Source: Sphingomonas lacusdianchii
GTDB taxonomy: Bacteria; Pseudomonadota; Alphaproteobacteria; Sphingomonadales; Sphingomonadaceae
Reading direction: 5' to 3'
NCBI RefSeq assembly: GCF_022664395.1
Contig: NZ_JAKRET010000002.1
Coordinates: 372,001 to 436,000, forward strand
DNA: 64,000 bases
The position numbers and the translations under genes are program-made. The number at the start of each line of letters is the position of its first letter. The first letter of the stretch is position 1. Below, one piece after another: positions 42,927 to 51,308 of the stretch. The notes below the pieces were generated by a model, which was given only the letters and a program-made list of their open reading frames with translations, did not search any database and was not told the DNA's origin.

Positions 42927-43820
42927 TTAACCGCCCAACTTGCTCTCGATCGTCAGCCGATCGTCCTTGCAGAAGCCGCAGGCGGGGCCGGTGAAATAGC
43001 CGGCCGCCTTGCCATCGCCCTTCAGTTTCCAGTCGAGCCATCTGGTGACGACGGTCGCGGCGACCCCGCCATGCGGCTGCATATAGGTGCCGCCATGCCC
43101 GACCGGCACGTTGACCAGCGCGGCGGGGATATGGTCGATCCGGCGATAATCGTCGGTGCCGTTGCCGTACGCGATGTCGGTCGTACCGCCCAGCACATAC
43201 AGCACCGATCCGTGCAGCGACTTAAGCAGCTTCTTGTCCGACACCACCCCCGCGATCGGGTTGGCGCCTTCGGGAAAGAAGCCGCTGTTCATGACCACCG
43301 CGGTCGTGACCCGCGGGTCCTGCGCCGCCGACAGCGCCTGCAGCCCGCCGCAACTGAAGCCCGACACCGCGATCCGGTCGGTCGCGATCCGCCCGGCGAA
43401 CGGGCTGTCGGCGCGGCCATTCTCGCGCTGTGCCCAGTCGATCGCGTCGGTCAGCGCCTTGGTTTCGGTCGGCGCTGCCATCCGGGCGGCAGGCGCCGGT
43501 GCCTTGGGCGCTGTCGGCTTCGGGATCGTGCCCGAAGCGATCACCAGATAGCCGTGCGACGCGATTTCGAGCAGGTGGTTGCGCGAACTGGTGCCATCGG
43601 CGCTGCACGCGCCATTGCCGAAGACATAGATGGGCAACGCCCCGCGCCGGACCTTGCGCAGATCGGCCGGACGATAGACGACATGATCGGGCAGGTCGGC
43701 GCGTTCCTCGAAAAGTGCGGGGTAGGGGCCCGAGCCGTGTTCCTCGCCCGCATCGGCGGTCATCCCCGCCAGTGCCGCACCGGCCATCGTCGCCAGACCC
43801 GCCCGCCGAATCGCCCGCAT
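42927..43820 (-). CDS. alpha/beta hydrolase family protein
   Basis: A 297-residue protein with a hydrophobic N-terminus (RAGLATMAGAALAGMTADAG) that may be a signal peptide. The nucleophile elbow is GFSCGG (Ser156) in VSGFSCGGLQAL. YVFGNGAC and SGTIP fit the oxyanion region, and NVPVGHGGTYMQPHGG holds the likely catalytic His. Four cysteines (CSADG, CGG, CGFC) could pair if it is exported. It sits downstream of the LacI gene on the same strand. It may be an esterase on plant-derived material; the substrate is not evident. Confidence 0.75.
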   Translation of the reverse strand: MRAIRRAGLATMAGAALAGMTADAGEEHGSGPYPALFEERADLPDHVVYRPADLRKVRRGALPIYVFGNGACSADGTSSRNHLLEIASHGYLVIASGTIPKPTAPKAPAPAARMAAPTETKALTDAIDWAQRENGRADSPFAGRIATDRIAVSGFSCGGLQALSAAQDPRVTTAVVMNSGFFPEGANPIAGVVSDKKLLKSLHGSVLYVLGGTTDIAYGNGTDDYRRIDHIPAALVNVPVGHGGTYMQPHGGVAATVVTRWLDWKLKGDGKAAGYFTGPACGFCKDDRLTIESKLGG

Positions 43821-43878
43821 CCTCGCTCCCCCCTTGTCGTTGCCGACAGCCTGTCACGGCGGACGAAGCCGCGCAATG

Positions 43879-44910
43879 TCAGGCGCTTGGCGGTGCCGTC
43901 GACTCGCGCTCGATCAGCGCATGGTCCAGCACGAGCAGCCGTTCCGCGGCGGGCAACGGCTTGGCGGTCCGCATCTCGCGGATCAGCAGCTGCAACGCCT
44001 CTGCGGCAAGCTGCTGCACCGGCTGGCGGATCGTCGTCAGCGGCGGCCACAGCGTCACCGCCGCCGTGCTGTCATCGAAGCCGGTGACGGTCAGGTCGGC
44101 AGGGACGTCGAGATGCCGGCGATGCGCGACCGAGACCACCGCCGCCGCCATGTCGTCGTTGCTGGCGAACACCGCGGTCGGACGGTCGTCCGCCCCCAGC
44201 AACGCCTCGCCTGCGATCAGGCCCGAGGCATAGCTGAAATCGCCCTGGACGATCGTTGCCGTGACCTCGCCCGCCTCGGCGACCGCCGACCGGAATCCGT
44301 CGAGCCGGGCGATGCTCGCCTGCTGGTCGGGATTGCCGACGACGAAGCCGATCCGACGATGCCCCATCGCGATCAGATGCCGGGTCATGTCGCGCGCCGC
44401 GCCGCGATCGTCGATCCCGACCGAAATCGCGTCGGCCGCGACCGCCCCGACGAGCGCGACCGGCACCGCTGCCTCGTGCAGCATCCGGCGCAGCCCCTGC
44501 GCCTCGCCGAGCGGCGGGGCAAGGATCACCCCGCCGATCCCGGAAGCAAGCAGCCGCTTGACCGCATCGGCCGTCGGCGCGCCGCCCGCCTGTCCCTTCA
44601 ACAGGATCAACTGCGCCGCGCGGTTCGACGCCTCCTCGAACACGCCGGCCAGGAAATCGCCCATGAACGCGGCGCTGGGGTTGGAATAGATCACGCCGAT
44701 GCGGATCTCCTTCAACGTCACCAGGCTGCGCGCCATCAGGTTCGGCGTATAGTTCAGCTCGCGGATCGCATCGTTGACGATCATACGGGTCGCCTCGCGC
44801 ACGCCGCTGTCACCGTTGATGACCCGCGACACCGACATTGGCGACACCCCGGCATATTTCGCGACATCGATGATGGTGACGCTGCGACGTCGGCGGGTGG
44901 GTTGGGTCAA
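43879..44910 (-). CDS. LacI-family transcriptional regulator
   Basis: A 343-residue repressor. The N-terminal helix-turn-helix and hinge read VTIIDVAKYAGVSPMSVSRVINGDSGVREATRMIVNDAIRELNYTPNLMARSL. The sugar-binding domain follows (IGVIYSNPSAAFMGDFLAGVFEEA, IDDRGAARDMTRHLIAMGHRRIGFV, VTGFDDS). It is divergent from an MFS transporter and GH43 gene, whose leader carries a 12-bp LacI-type palindrome, so it very probably represses them until a sugar ligand binds. The TTG at 44910, after a purine-rich GAGAGA, is chosen; an ATG at 44958 would add 16 residues. Confidence 0.93.
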   Translation of the reverse strand: MTQPTRRRRSVTIIDVAKYAGVSPMSVSRVINGDSGVREATRMIVNDAIRELNYTPNLMARSLVTLKEIRIGVIYSNPSAAFMGDFLAGVFEEASNRAAQLILLKGQAGGAPTADAVKRLLASGIGGVILAPPLGEAQGLRRMLHEAAVPVALVGAVAADAISVGIDDRGAARDMTRHLIAMGHRRIGFVVGNPDQQASIARLDGFRSAVAEAGEVTATIVQGDFSYASGLIAGEALLGADDRPTAVFASNDDMAAAVVSVAHRRHLDVPADLTVTGFDDSTAAVTLWPPLTTIRQPVQQLAAEALQLLIREMRTAKPLPAAERLLVLDHALIERESTAPPSA

Positions 44911-45093
44911 GCGTCTCTCTACCGTGCAATGCGCAGGGCGATTACCGGCTCGGGACATGCCCGGCCCGATGCGCGATCACCCATCGCCCCACCGTATCGG
45001 TGCCGAGCGGCGTCGGGCAAGCGCCGATATCGGCTTGCATTCCCCGACCCGTAGCGCCTACCAAACAATGGTAACGTTACCGGGAGGGGTAAT
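44911..45093. promoter_or_regulatory. divergent LacI/MFS promoter region with two palindromes
   Basis: GGTAACGTTACC at 45070-45081 is a perfect 12-bp palindrome with the central CG typical of LacI-family operators. It ends at the ribosome site (GGGAGGGG) of the transporter gene. A second perfect 12-bp palindrome, GCCGATATCGGC, is at 45023-45034, right before a -35-like TTGCAT (45035-45040). Binding at either site would block transcription of the MFS-GH43 operon and could autoregulate the LacI gene. Confidence 0.55.
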
Positions 45094-46335
45094 TTGGCGC
45101 GATTCAAATCGGTGCGCTGGACCATCATCGCGTTGTTCGTCGGCGCGATGGTCATCAACTACCTGACCCGCAGCATTCTCGGCGTCGCCGCGCCTGCGAT
45201 CATGACCGAACAGGGGATCTCGTCCCAGCAATATTCGTGGATCACCGGCGCGTTCCAGTTCGGGATCATGTTCCAGCCGGTGGCCGGCTATCTGCTCGAC
45301 CTGATCGGGCTGAAGGTCGGCTTCACCCTGTTCGTCGCGGTCTGGTCGCTCATCACCATGGGACACGGCCTCGTGACCGGCTGGTTCGGTTTCGCCGCCC
45401 TGCGCGGCGCGTTGGGGCTGGTCGAGGGATCGGCACAGCCGGCGGGGATGAAGGTCGTCGCCGAATGGTTTCCCGCGCGCGAACGGGGGGTGGCCGGCGG
45501 CATCTATCAGATCGGCGCATCGTTCGGCGCGGTGCTGGCGCCGGTGCTCGTCGCATGGGCGGTGTTCAACTATAGTTGGCGGGCGGCCTTCTTCGTCGCC
45601 GGTGGCCTCGGCCTGCTCTGGGTCGTGGCGTGGCTCGCCTGGTATGCGCCGCCGCGCCGGCACCGCGCGCTGTCGGTCGAGGAACGCGACCTGATCCTCG
45701 ACGGGCAGGAACCCGAACTGGCGCAGCAGCGCCGCCGCCCGCCGCTCGGCCAATTGCTGCGCCGGCGCAATCTGTGGACCATCGCCGCCGCACGCTTCCT
45801 CGCCGATCCCGTCTGGGGGATGCTGTCGCTGTGGATGCCGCTCTATCTGGTACAGGTCCGCCAGTTCGACCTGACCCAGATCGCAATGTTCGCGTGGCTG
45901 CCCTTCCTCGCCGCCGATCTCGGCTGCCTGTTCGGGCCGGCGGTGGTCGCGTGGTTGCAGCGACGCGGCGTCGACCTGATCGATGCGCGCCGCTGGGCGT
46001 TCACGATCGGCGCGCTGCTGATGACCGGCATGATGTTCGTCGGCACCGTCGGCAGCCCGCTGGCGGCCGTCGCGCTGCTATGCCTCGGCGGCTTCGCGCA
46101 CCAGACGCTGTCGGTCACCGTCATCACCATGACGTCGGACCTGTTCCCGCAGGATCAGGTCGCGACCGCGACCGGCGTGTCGGGAACCGCCGCCAATCTC
46201 GGCGTGCTGATCTTCACGCTGGTGCTCGGCTCGCTGGTCGACAGCGTCGGCTATCAGCCCTTCTTCATCCTGCTCGGGCTGCTCGATCTGGTCGGTGCCG
46301 CGCTGCTATGGACCCTGATACGAAAGTCCGTATGA
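45094..46335 (+). CDS. MFS transporter, hexuronate (ExuT/ACS)-type
   Basis: A 413-residue permease with 12 predicted helices. The N-terminus RWTIIALFVGAMVINYLTRSILGVAAPAIMTEQGISSQQYSWITGAFQFG is typical of the anion:cation symporter (ExuT/hexuronate) branch. The loop motif is EWFPARERGVAGGIYQIG. It probably imports a sugar acid or a xylo-oligosaccharide product. The TTG start at 45094 is supported by GGGAGGGG 5 bases upstream. The stop overlaps the GH43 ATG, so transport and hydrolysis are coupled under the divergent LacI regulator. Confidence 0.9.
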   Translation: MARFKSVRWTIIALFVGAMVINYLTRSILGVAAPAIMTEQGISSQQYSWITGAFQFGIMFQPVAGYLLDLIGLKVGFTLFVAVWSLITMGHGLVTGWFGFAALRGALGLVEGSAQPAGMKVVAEWFPARERGVAGGIYQIGASFGAVLAPVLVAWAVFNYSWRAAFFVAGGLGLLWVVAWLAWYAPPRRHRALSVEERDLILDGQEPELAQQRRRPPLGQLLRRRNLWTIAAARFLADPVWGMLSLWMPLYLVQVRQFDLTQIAMFAWLPFLAADLGCLFGPAVVAWLQRRGVDLIDARRWAFTIGALLMTGMMFVGTVGSPLAAVALLCLGGFAHQTLSVTVITMTSDLFPQDQVATATGVSGTAANLGVLIFTLVLGSLVDSVGYQPFFILLGLLDLVGAALLWTLIRKSV

Positions 46336-47939
46336 CCATCGGCAATCCTATCCTGCGAGGGTTCAATCCCGATCCGTCGATCGTTCGCGTCGGCGCGGAT
46401 TATTATATCGCCACCTCGACCTTCGAATGGTTTCCCGGGGTGCAGATCCATCATTCGCGCGATTTCGCCGACTGGCGGCTGGTGTCGCGGCCATTGCGTC
46501 GCCCCACCCAGCTCGACATGCGCGGCAATCCCGATTCCTGCGGCGTCTGGGCCCCGGACCTCAGTTATGCCGGCGGCCGGTTCCACCTGATCTATACCGA
46601 CGTCAAACGCTATGGTCGCACCACCGTCGACGGCGCACGGGGCGCGTCGCTCCGCGATTTCCACAATTACTGGGTGTGGAGCGACCGGATCGACGGCGAC
46701 TGGTCCGATCCGGTGCATCTCAACAGCAGCGGCTTCGACCCCGCGCTGTTCCACGACGATGACGGGCGCAGCTGGCTGCTCAACATGCTGTGGGACCATC
46801 GCCCTGATCGCAAACGCTTCGCCGGCATTGTCGTGCAGCAGATGGACCTCGTCACTGGACAGCTTCTGGGCGATCGCCGCACCATCTTCGAAGGAACGTC
46901 GCTCGGCTTCACCGAAGGGCCGCATCTGTACAAGCGCGACGGCTGGTATCACCTGCTCGTCGCCGAAGGGGGCACCGAACGCAACCATGCGGTGGTCATG
47001 GCCCGCTCGCGCGACCTGTTCGGCCCCTATGAAGCCCATCCCGACGGCCCGGTGCTGACCGCGCGCGGTCGGCCCGACCTGCCGCTGCAACGCACCGGCC
47101 ATGGCGATCTGGTCGACACGCCGACCGGGGAGACGTGGCTCGCCTATCTATGCGGCCGTCCGCTGCCCGACAGCGACCGCTGCGTGCTGGGTCGCGAGAC
47201 CGCGATCCAGCCGATGACGTGGGGACAGGATGGCTGGCTGCGACCCGCATTGCCGCAGGCCGAAGTGCCGGGTCCCGCGACCGCAACCCCCGCGACCGAC
47301 ACGATCGACATCTTCGATGGTCCCGACCTGCCCGAAACCTTTCAATGGTTGCGCACCCCCTGGCCCGACCGGCTGTTCAGCTTGACCGCACGCCCGGGCC
47401 ATCTTCGCCTGTTCGGGCGCGAGACGATCGGCAGCCATTTCGAACAGGCGCTGCTCGCACGGCGGCAACAGGCGTGGTGCTACACTGCGACGACCGAGGT
47501 CGACTTCACCCCCCACGACTTTCAGCAGGCGGCTGGACTGATCTGCTACTACAATTCGACCAAATATCATTTCCTGCACCTGACCGTCGACGACGCCGGA
47601 CGGCGCCAGTTGCAGCTGCTGTCGGTCGAACCGGTCGGGGAGGGGCGCAGCAGCGCGTCCGCCCCGGTCGCCGTGCCCGAAGGCCCGATCGAACTGCGTG
47701 CCGAGGTCGATCGCGAACGGCTGCGCTTCGCCTTCCGCGCGCAGGGGCAGGACGACTGGCAATGGCTCGACGGCGAGTTCGACGCCAGCCTCCTGTCCGA
47801 CGAAGCGACCATCACCGGCCTGCCCAACTTCACCGGCACCTTCGTCGGCATGGCGTGTCAGGACATGTCGGGGCGGGGCACCCCCGCCGACTTCCGCTAT
47901 TTCGCCTATCGGGAGCACGAACCGCAGCCCGCCGCCTGA
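46332..47939 (+). CDS. GH43-family beta-xylosidase (cytoplasmic)
   Basis: A 535-residue glycosidase with no signal peptide. The five-bladed propeller carries the GH43 triad: Asp14 in GFNPDPSI (base), Asp136 in SSGFDPALFHDDDG (pKa modulator) and Glu195 in FTEGPHLY (acid). A C-terminal beta-sandwich (about 330-535) matches the xylosidase/arabinosidase type. It likely cuts xylose or arabinose from oligosaccharides taken up by the MFS transporter. It overlaps that gene by 4 bases (ATGA). The frame is open back to 45576, but the upstream part is the transporter's shadow. Confidence 0.93.
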   Translation: MTIGNPILRGFNPDPSIVRVGADYYIATSTFEWFPGVQIHHSRDFADWRLVSRPLRRPTQLDMRGNPDSCGVWAPDLSYAGGRFHLIYTDVKRYGRTTVDGARGASLRDFHNYWVWSDRIDGDWSDPVHLNSSGFDPALFHDDDGRSWLLNMLWDHRPDRKRFAGIVVQQMDLVTGQLLGDRRTIFEGTSLGFTEGPHLYKRDGWYHLLVAEGGTERNHAVVMARSRDLFGPYEAHPDGPVLTARGRPDLPLQRTGHGDLVDTPTGETWLAYLCGRPLPDSDRCVLGRETAIQPMTWGQDGWLRPALPQAEVPGPATATPATDTIDIFDGPDLPETFQWLRTPWPDRLFSLTARPGHLRLFGRETIGSHFEQALLARRQQAWCYTATTEVDFTPHDFQQAAGLICYYNSTKYHFLHLTVDDAGRRQLQLLSVEPVGEGRSSASAPVAVPEGPIELRAEVDRERLRFAFRAQGQDDWQWLDGEFDASLLSDEATITGLPNFTGTFVGMACQDMSGRGTPADFRYFAYREHEPQPAA

Positions 47940-48018
47940 TCCGGCGCCGCCACCTCTCGTCTTCGCCGCGCCGCTGCCCTACCATGGCGAGGTCCGTTCC
48001 CCAGCCATTCGAGAAGCC

Positions 48019-48564
48019 GTGGCCCGCAAGCAAGCGCTGAAGGTGTTCCGTACCCCGATCGGGTTTCACGACGCCTATGTCGCCGCCCCCAGCCAAAAGG
48101 CGGCGCTGGCGGCATGGGGCAGCAGCGCCGACCTGTTCGCGCGCGGCGTTGCCGAGCGGGTGACCGACGAAGCTTTGATGCGCGAACCGCTGGCATCGCC
48201 GGGCAAGATCGTGCGGCGGCTGCGCGAGGGCGATGCCGACGCCCTCGCCGAAGGTGACACGCCCAAGCGCAAGAAGCCGGCGGGCAGGGCGAAGGCCAAG
48301 CCGCCGGCAAAGCCGCGCCGCGACCCCGGTCCGCGCCCGTCGCGCGCCGATCTGGCCGCCGCCGTGGACGCGCTAGATCAACTTCGGTCGCAGCAGGAGC
48401 ACGAAGAAGCCGATCTGCGCGACAGGGAGAAGGCGATCGAACGCGAACGGCGGGACCTCGACCGGTCGCACCAGCGCGATCTTGCCGCGGCGGAAGCGGC
48501 GGTGGAACAGGCCCGTCGCGACCATTCGGCCGCGCTCGACCGCTGGCTCGCTCGGCAGGAATGA
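48019..48564 (+). CDS. conserved hypothetical protein with charged coiled-coil C-terminus
   Basis: A 181-residue protein. The N-terminal 65 residues (KVFRTPIGFHDAYVAAPSQKAALAAWGSSADLFARGVAERV) form a compact conserved-looking domain. A Lys/Pro/Ala-rich stretch (PKRKKPAGRAKAKPPAKPRR) and a long charged helix (about 115-181, EHEEADLRDREKAIERERRDLDRSH) follow. I recall similar sphingomonad proteins annotated loosely as TolA-like, but this one has no membrane anchor. The GTG at 48019 fits the start of the conserved domain. It lies 79 bases after GH43. Function unknown. Confidence 0.72.
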   Translation: MARKQALKVFRTPIGFHDAYVAAPSQKAALAAWGSSADLFARGVAERVTDEALMREPLASPGKIVRRLREGDADALAEGDTPKRKKPAGRAKAKPPAKPRRDPGPRPSRADLAAAVDALDQLRSQQEHEEADLRDREKAIERERRDLDRSHQRDLAAAEAAVEQARRDHSAALDRWLARQE

Positions 48565-48636
48565 TCGGATACGATCGCCGCTTGGACCGTCCGGCCCCCT
48601 TGCACAACCGCGCGAATAGAATATGTACCGGACGTT

Positions 48637-49248
48637 ATGGAAAAGACGTCGACTGTTGCCGCCAAGGGTAGACCCAGGGAATTTTGCGTCGACAATGCGC
48701 TGGCGGCGGCGCTCGGCGTGTTCTGGTCGAAGGGGTATGAGGGCGCTTCGATGAGCGACCTGACCGAGGCGATGGGTATCACCAAGCCCAGCCTCTACGC
48801 CGCCTTCGGCAACAAGGAAGCGTTGTTCCACAAGGCGCTCGACCTCTACGAGAACGAAAAGCTCGAATATACCCGCGAAGCGCTGAAACAGCCGACCGCT
48901 CGGGCTGTCGCCGAACATTTCATGCGCGGCGCGATCGATGCGCAGATGAGCAGCTGTGATCCCAAGGGCTGTCTGGGCGTCATCAGCGCGACCGCGTGCG
49001 GCGCGGAGGCGGCGTCGATCAAGGCCGATGTGATCCAGCGGCGCGCTTCGTCGCAGGCGGCGTTGGTCGAACGCTTCGAACAGGCGAAGCGCGACGGCGA
49101 CTTGCCCGATCATGTCGATATATCGGGGCTTACCAGCTACTTGTATGCGATCCTTCAGGGGATGGCGGTGCAGGCCGGATCGGGTGCGACCCGCGCCGAA
49201 CTCGAACGCGTTGTCGAAACCAGCCTGATGATGTGGCCGGGTCGGTAG
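48637..49248 (+). CDS. TetR/AcrR-family transcriptional regulator
   Basis: A 203-residue repressor. The N-terminal helix-turn-helix reads GRPREFCVDNALAAALGVFWSKGYEGASMSDLTEAMGITKPSLYAAFGNKEALFHKAL, a standard TetR DNA-binding domain. The ligand domain contains SSCDPKGCLGVISATACG, a Cys-containing segment common in one TetR subgroup. It lies just upstream of the four-gene RND efflux operon, in the same direction. A promoter and palindromes lie between, so it most likely represses the pump. Confidence 0.92.
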   Translation: MEKTSTVAAKGRPREFCVDNALAAALGVFWSKGYEGASMSDLTEAMGITKPSLYAAFGNKEALFHKALDLYENEKLEYTREALKQPTARAVAEHFMRGAIDAQMSSCDPKGCLGVISATACGAEAASIKADVIQRRASSQAALVERFEQAKRDGDLPDHVDISGLTSYLYAILQGMAVQAGSGATRAELERVVETSLMMWPGR

Positions 49249-49263
49249 AAATTTCTACCGACC
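49240..49263. repeat. 24-bp perfect palindrome over the TetR stop codon
   Basis: GGTCGGTAGAAA is followed directly by its exact reverse complement, and the TetR stop codon TAG lies inside the left arm. As DNA it could be a dimeric repressor site; as RNA it would fold into a hairpin at the 3' end of the TetR message. No T-run follows. Confidence 0.6.
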
Positions 49264-49581
49264 GGTACAAAAGGCGTTGACGAACCGAATCGCCGTTAAT
49301 ATACCAGTCAGTATAGAAGAGGGCATCGCACTGGTGCTCCGGCTCTCGCAAGGACGCCGCTATGCTCGAACCTGACTGTCGCACGGTCATCGCCCCGTAA
49401 TTCGGCGGTACGTGCAACCTTCGTAACCTTTGCCGCAGAATGCGCTCCGCCTGGACCTTGATGGTTCGGGCGACGGCGACCTGCGTCCCCGCACCAGCGC
49501 CTCGGCTCCGAAAGGGGGGCTTTGGCGGTCGCCCCCGTGCGTCCGCTGCTGCGTGCCTCTGCCTGTTTGGGAGGATTTCTC
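49249..49581 (+). promoter_or_regulatory. 333-base control region and leader of the RND efflux operon
   Basis: A sigma70-like promoter can be drawn: TTGACG at 49277-49282, 17-base spacer, TATACC at 49300-49305. An inverted repeat TATAC-N6-GTATA (49300-49315) covers the -10, a typical TetR-family operator position. The transcript would have a leader of about 270 bases. The leader contains a 12-codon frame with a ribosome site (49362-49400, MLEPDCRTVIAP) and a GC hairpin (GGGGGC at 49515-49520 with GCCCCC at 49531-49536). The first gene has GGGAGGA before its ATG. Confidence 0.55.
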
Positions 49582-49980
49582 ATGGCCTATGTCGATTTCT
49601 CCGGCGACACGCTGTTCGCCACCCCCGCCGCCGCCACCCCCGTCGTCGAAGCCGCCGAACCCGCGCCGACCGGCCTCAGCGCGCTCGAATGGTCGGTCGT
49701 GGCGCTTGCCCAGCGCGACCGGATGGCGTCGCTGCGCGAACCCTCGCCTTTGTCGATCGCGCTCGGCCGGGTGTTCGGCACCCGCCGCCGCGACCCCAAT
49801 CTCGCCGACCCGAAGCTGGAGGCACTGCGGCGCATGGCGGTGCTCAGCTGGCATCGCGGCTTCGCGGTCCCGGTGCATGAACTCGCCGCTTTCTTCGCCG
49901 CCGGGTTCAACGCCGATCAATATGAAACGATGCTCGCCAGCATCGGCGCGGTGCAGGCGTCGCGAAAGGCCCGCGCATGA
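49582..49980 (+). CDS. conserved hypothetical protein, first gene of the RND efflux operon
   Basis: A 132-residue soluble protein with no signal peptide. A variable, Ala/Pro-rich N-terminus (MAYVDFSGDTLFATPAAAT) leads into a helical region: GLSALEWSVVALAQRDRMASLREPSPLSIALGRVFG, then DPKLEALRRMAVLSWHRGFAVPVHELAAFFAAGF and DQYETMLASIG. I recall similar genes beside RND pumps in sphingomonads, but no function is assigned. GGGAGGA precedes the ATG, and the stop overlaps the adaptor gene (ATGA). Co-translation suggests a regulatory or assembly role. Confidence 0.75.
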   Translation: MAYVDFSGDTLFATPAAATPVVEAAEPAPTGLSALEWSVVALAQRDRMASLREPSPLSIALGRVFGTRRRDPNLADPKLEALRRMAVLSWHRGFAVPVHELAAFFAAGFNADQYETMLASIGAVQASRKARA

Positions 49981-51224
49981 ACATGCTCTCCGCCATCCAC
50001 AAGTCCGACTCGGTCGACACGCCGGCCACGCCGCACCGGTCGCGCTGGCGACGCGCCGCCTGGGTCGCGGTGCCGGTCGTGGCACTCGGCGCCGCCTGGG
50101 GCCTGTTGCAGCAGGACACGCCCGCCGTCGCGGCGATGCCGACCCCGACCGTCGAGGTCGCGCCGCCGCTGATCCGCAACGTCACCGAATGGGACGATTT
50201 CGTCGGCCGGTTCGAAGCGTCGAAATCGGTCGAGGTCCGCCCCCGCGTCTCGGGCGCGATCACCGGCGTGCACTTCACCGACGGGTCGATCGTGCGCAAG
50301 GGGCAGTTGCTGTTCACCATCGACCCGCGCCCCTTCGCCGCTGCGCTTGCGGAAGCGCGCGCCAGTGTCACGGGTGCGGCAAGTGATCTGGCGCTCGCCC
50401 GCGCCAATCTCGACCGCGCCAACCGGCTGGCAACCGAGGATGCGGTGTCGAAAAGCGATCTCGACCAGCTCGCTGCCCGCGTCCGCGCGGCGCAATCGGC
50501 ACTGGTCGCGGCACAGGCACGGGTGCAGGCCCGCGCGCTCGACATGGAATTCACCCGGGTCCGCGCACCGATCGCCGGCCGCATCTCCGACCGGCGGATC
50601 GACGCCGGCAATCTGGTCGCGGCGGGCGAACCCAATGGCACGCTGCTGACCACGATCAACGCGCTCGACCCGATCTATTTCGCCTTCGACGCATCGGAAG
50701 GGCTGTTCCTCAAGTCGAAGCGCGCCGGGGCCGAAGGAGCGGCGGTCGAGGTCCGGTTGCAGGACGAAGCGGCGTACAGCCGCACCGGCCGGCTCGACTT
50801 TACCGACAACGGTCTCGACCCACGATCGGGGACGGTGCGGGGGCGGGCAGTGCTCGCCAATCCCGATCTGTTCCTGACGCCCGGCATGTTCGGCAACATG
50901 CGCCTTGCCAATGCCGGCACGATACGCGCGCTGCTGGTCCCCGATGCCGCGATCCAGACCGATCAGGCGCGCAAGACCGTCCTGACCGTCGGCAGCGACG
51001 GCACCGTCGCGGCCAAGGCGGTAACGCTCGGCCCGGTCGTCGACGGGCTGCGGATCGTGAAGTCCGGCCTTTCGGACCGCGACCGGATCATCGTCAGTGG
51101 CACGCAGTTGGCGATGCCCGGCACCAAGGTGCAGGTCCGCCCCGCGACCATCACCGCCACCCGCGCTGTTGCCGCACCCAAACCGGCGGCGACGATCGGC
51201 GAGGCGACTTTCGCCGGTAACTGA
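49977..51224 (+). CDS. RND efflux periplasmic adaptor (membrane fusion protein)
   Basis: A 415-residue adaptor of the AcrA/MexE type. A single N-terminal membrane helix (AAWVAVPVVALGAAWGLL, about 27-45) anchors it; there is no lipobox. The barrel-sandwich hybrid (VEVRPRVSGAITGVHFTDGSIVRKGQLLFTIDPRPF), an alpha-hairpin (about 120-190) and the matching half (VRAPIAGRISDRRIDAGNLVAAG) are followed by beta-barrel and membrane-proximal domains. It links the pump to the outer-membrane channel. Its start overlaps the small first gene. Confidence 0.94.
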   Translation: MNMLSAIHKSDSVDTPATPHRSRWRRAAWVAVPVVALGAAWGLLQQDTPAVAAMPTPTVEVAPPLIRNVTEWDDFVGRFEASKSVEVRPRVSGAITGVHFTDGSIVRKGQLLFTIDPRPFAAALAEARASVTGAASDLALARANLDRANRLATEDAVSKSDLDQLAARVRAAQSALVAAQARVQARALDMEFTRVRAPIAGRISDRRIDAGNLVAAGEPNGTLLTTINALDPIYFAFDASEGLFLKSKRAGAEGAAVEVRLQDEAAYSRTGRLDFTDNGLDPRSGTVRGRAVLANPDLFLTPGMFGNMRLANAGTIRALLVPDAAIQTDQARKTVLTVGSDGTVAAKAVTLGPVVDGLRIVKSGLSDRDRIIVSGTQLAMPGTKVQVRPATITATRAVAAPKPAATIGEATFAGN

Positions 51225-51308
51225 CCGCGGCGAACGGGAATGCCCGTTCGTCCGCCGCTCCAAATTCCGGATCCCTCTGACCACGCCCGCCGGGCGAGGA
51301 GGCCACCC

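Noticed and set aside
45576..46331. Upstream extension of the GH43 frame
   Set aside because: Arg/Pro/Ala-rich shadow of the MFS gene; the ATG at 46332 overlaps the transporter stop and begins the GH43 fold directly.
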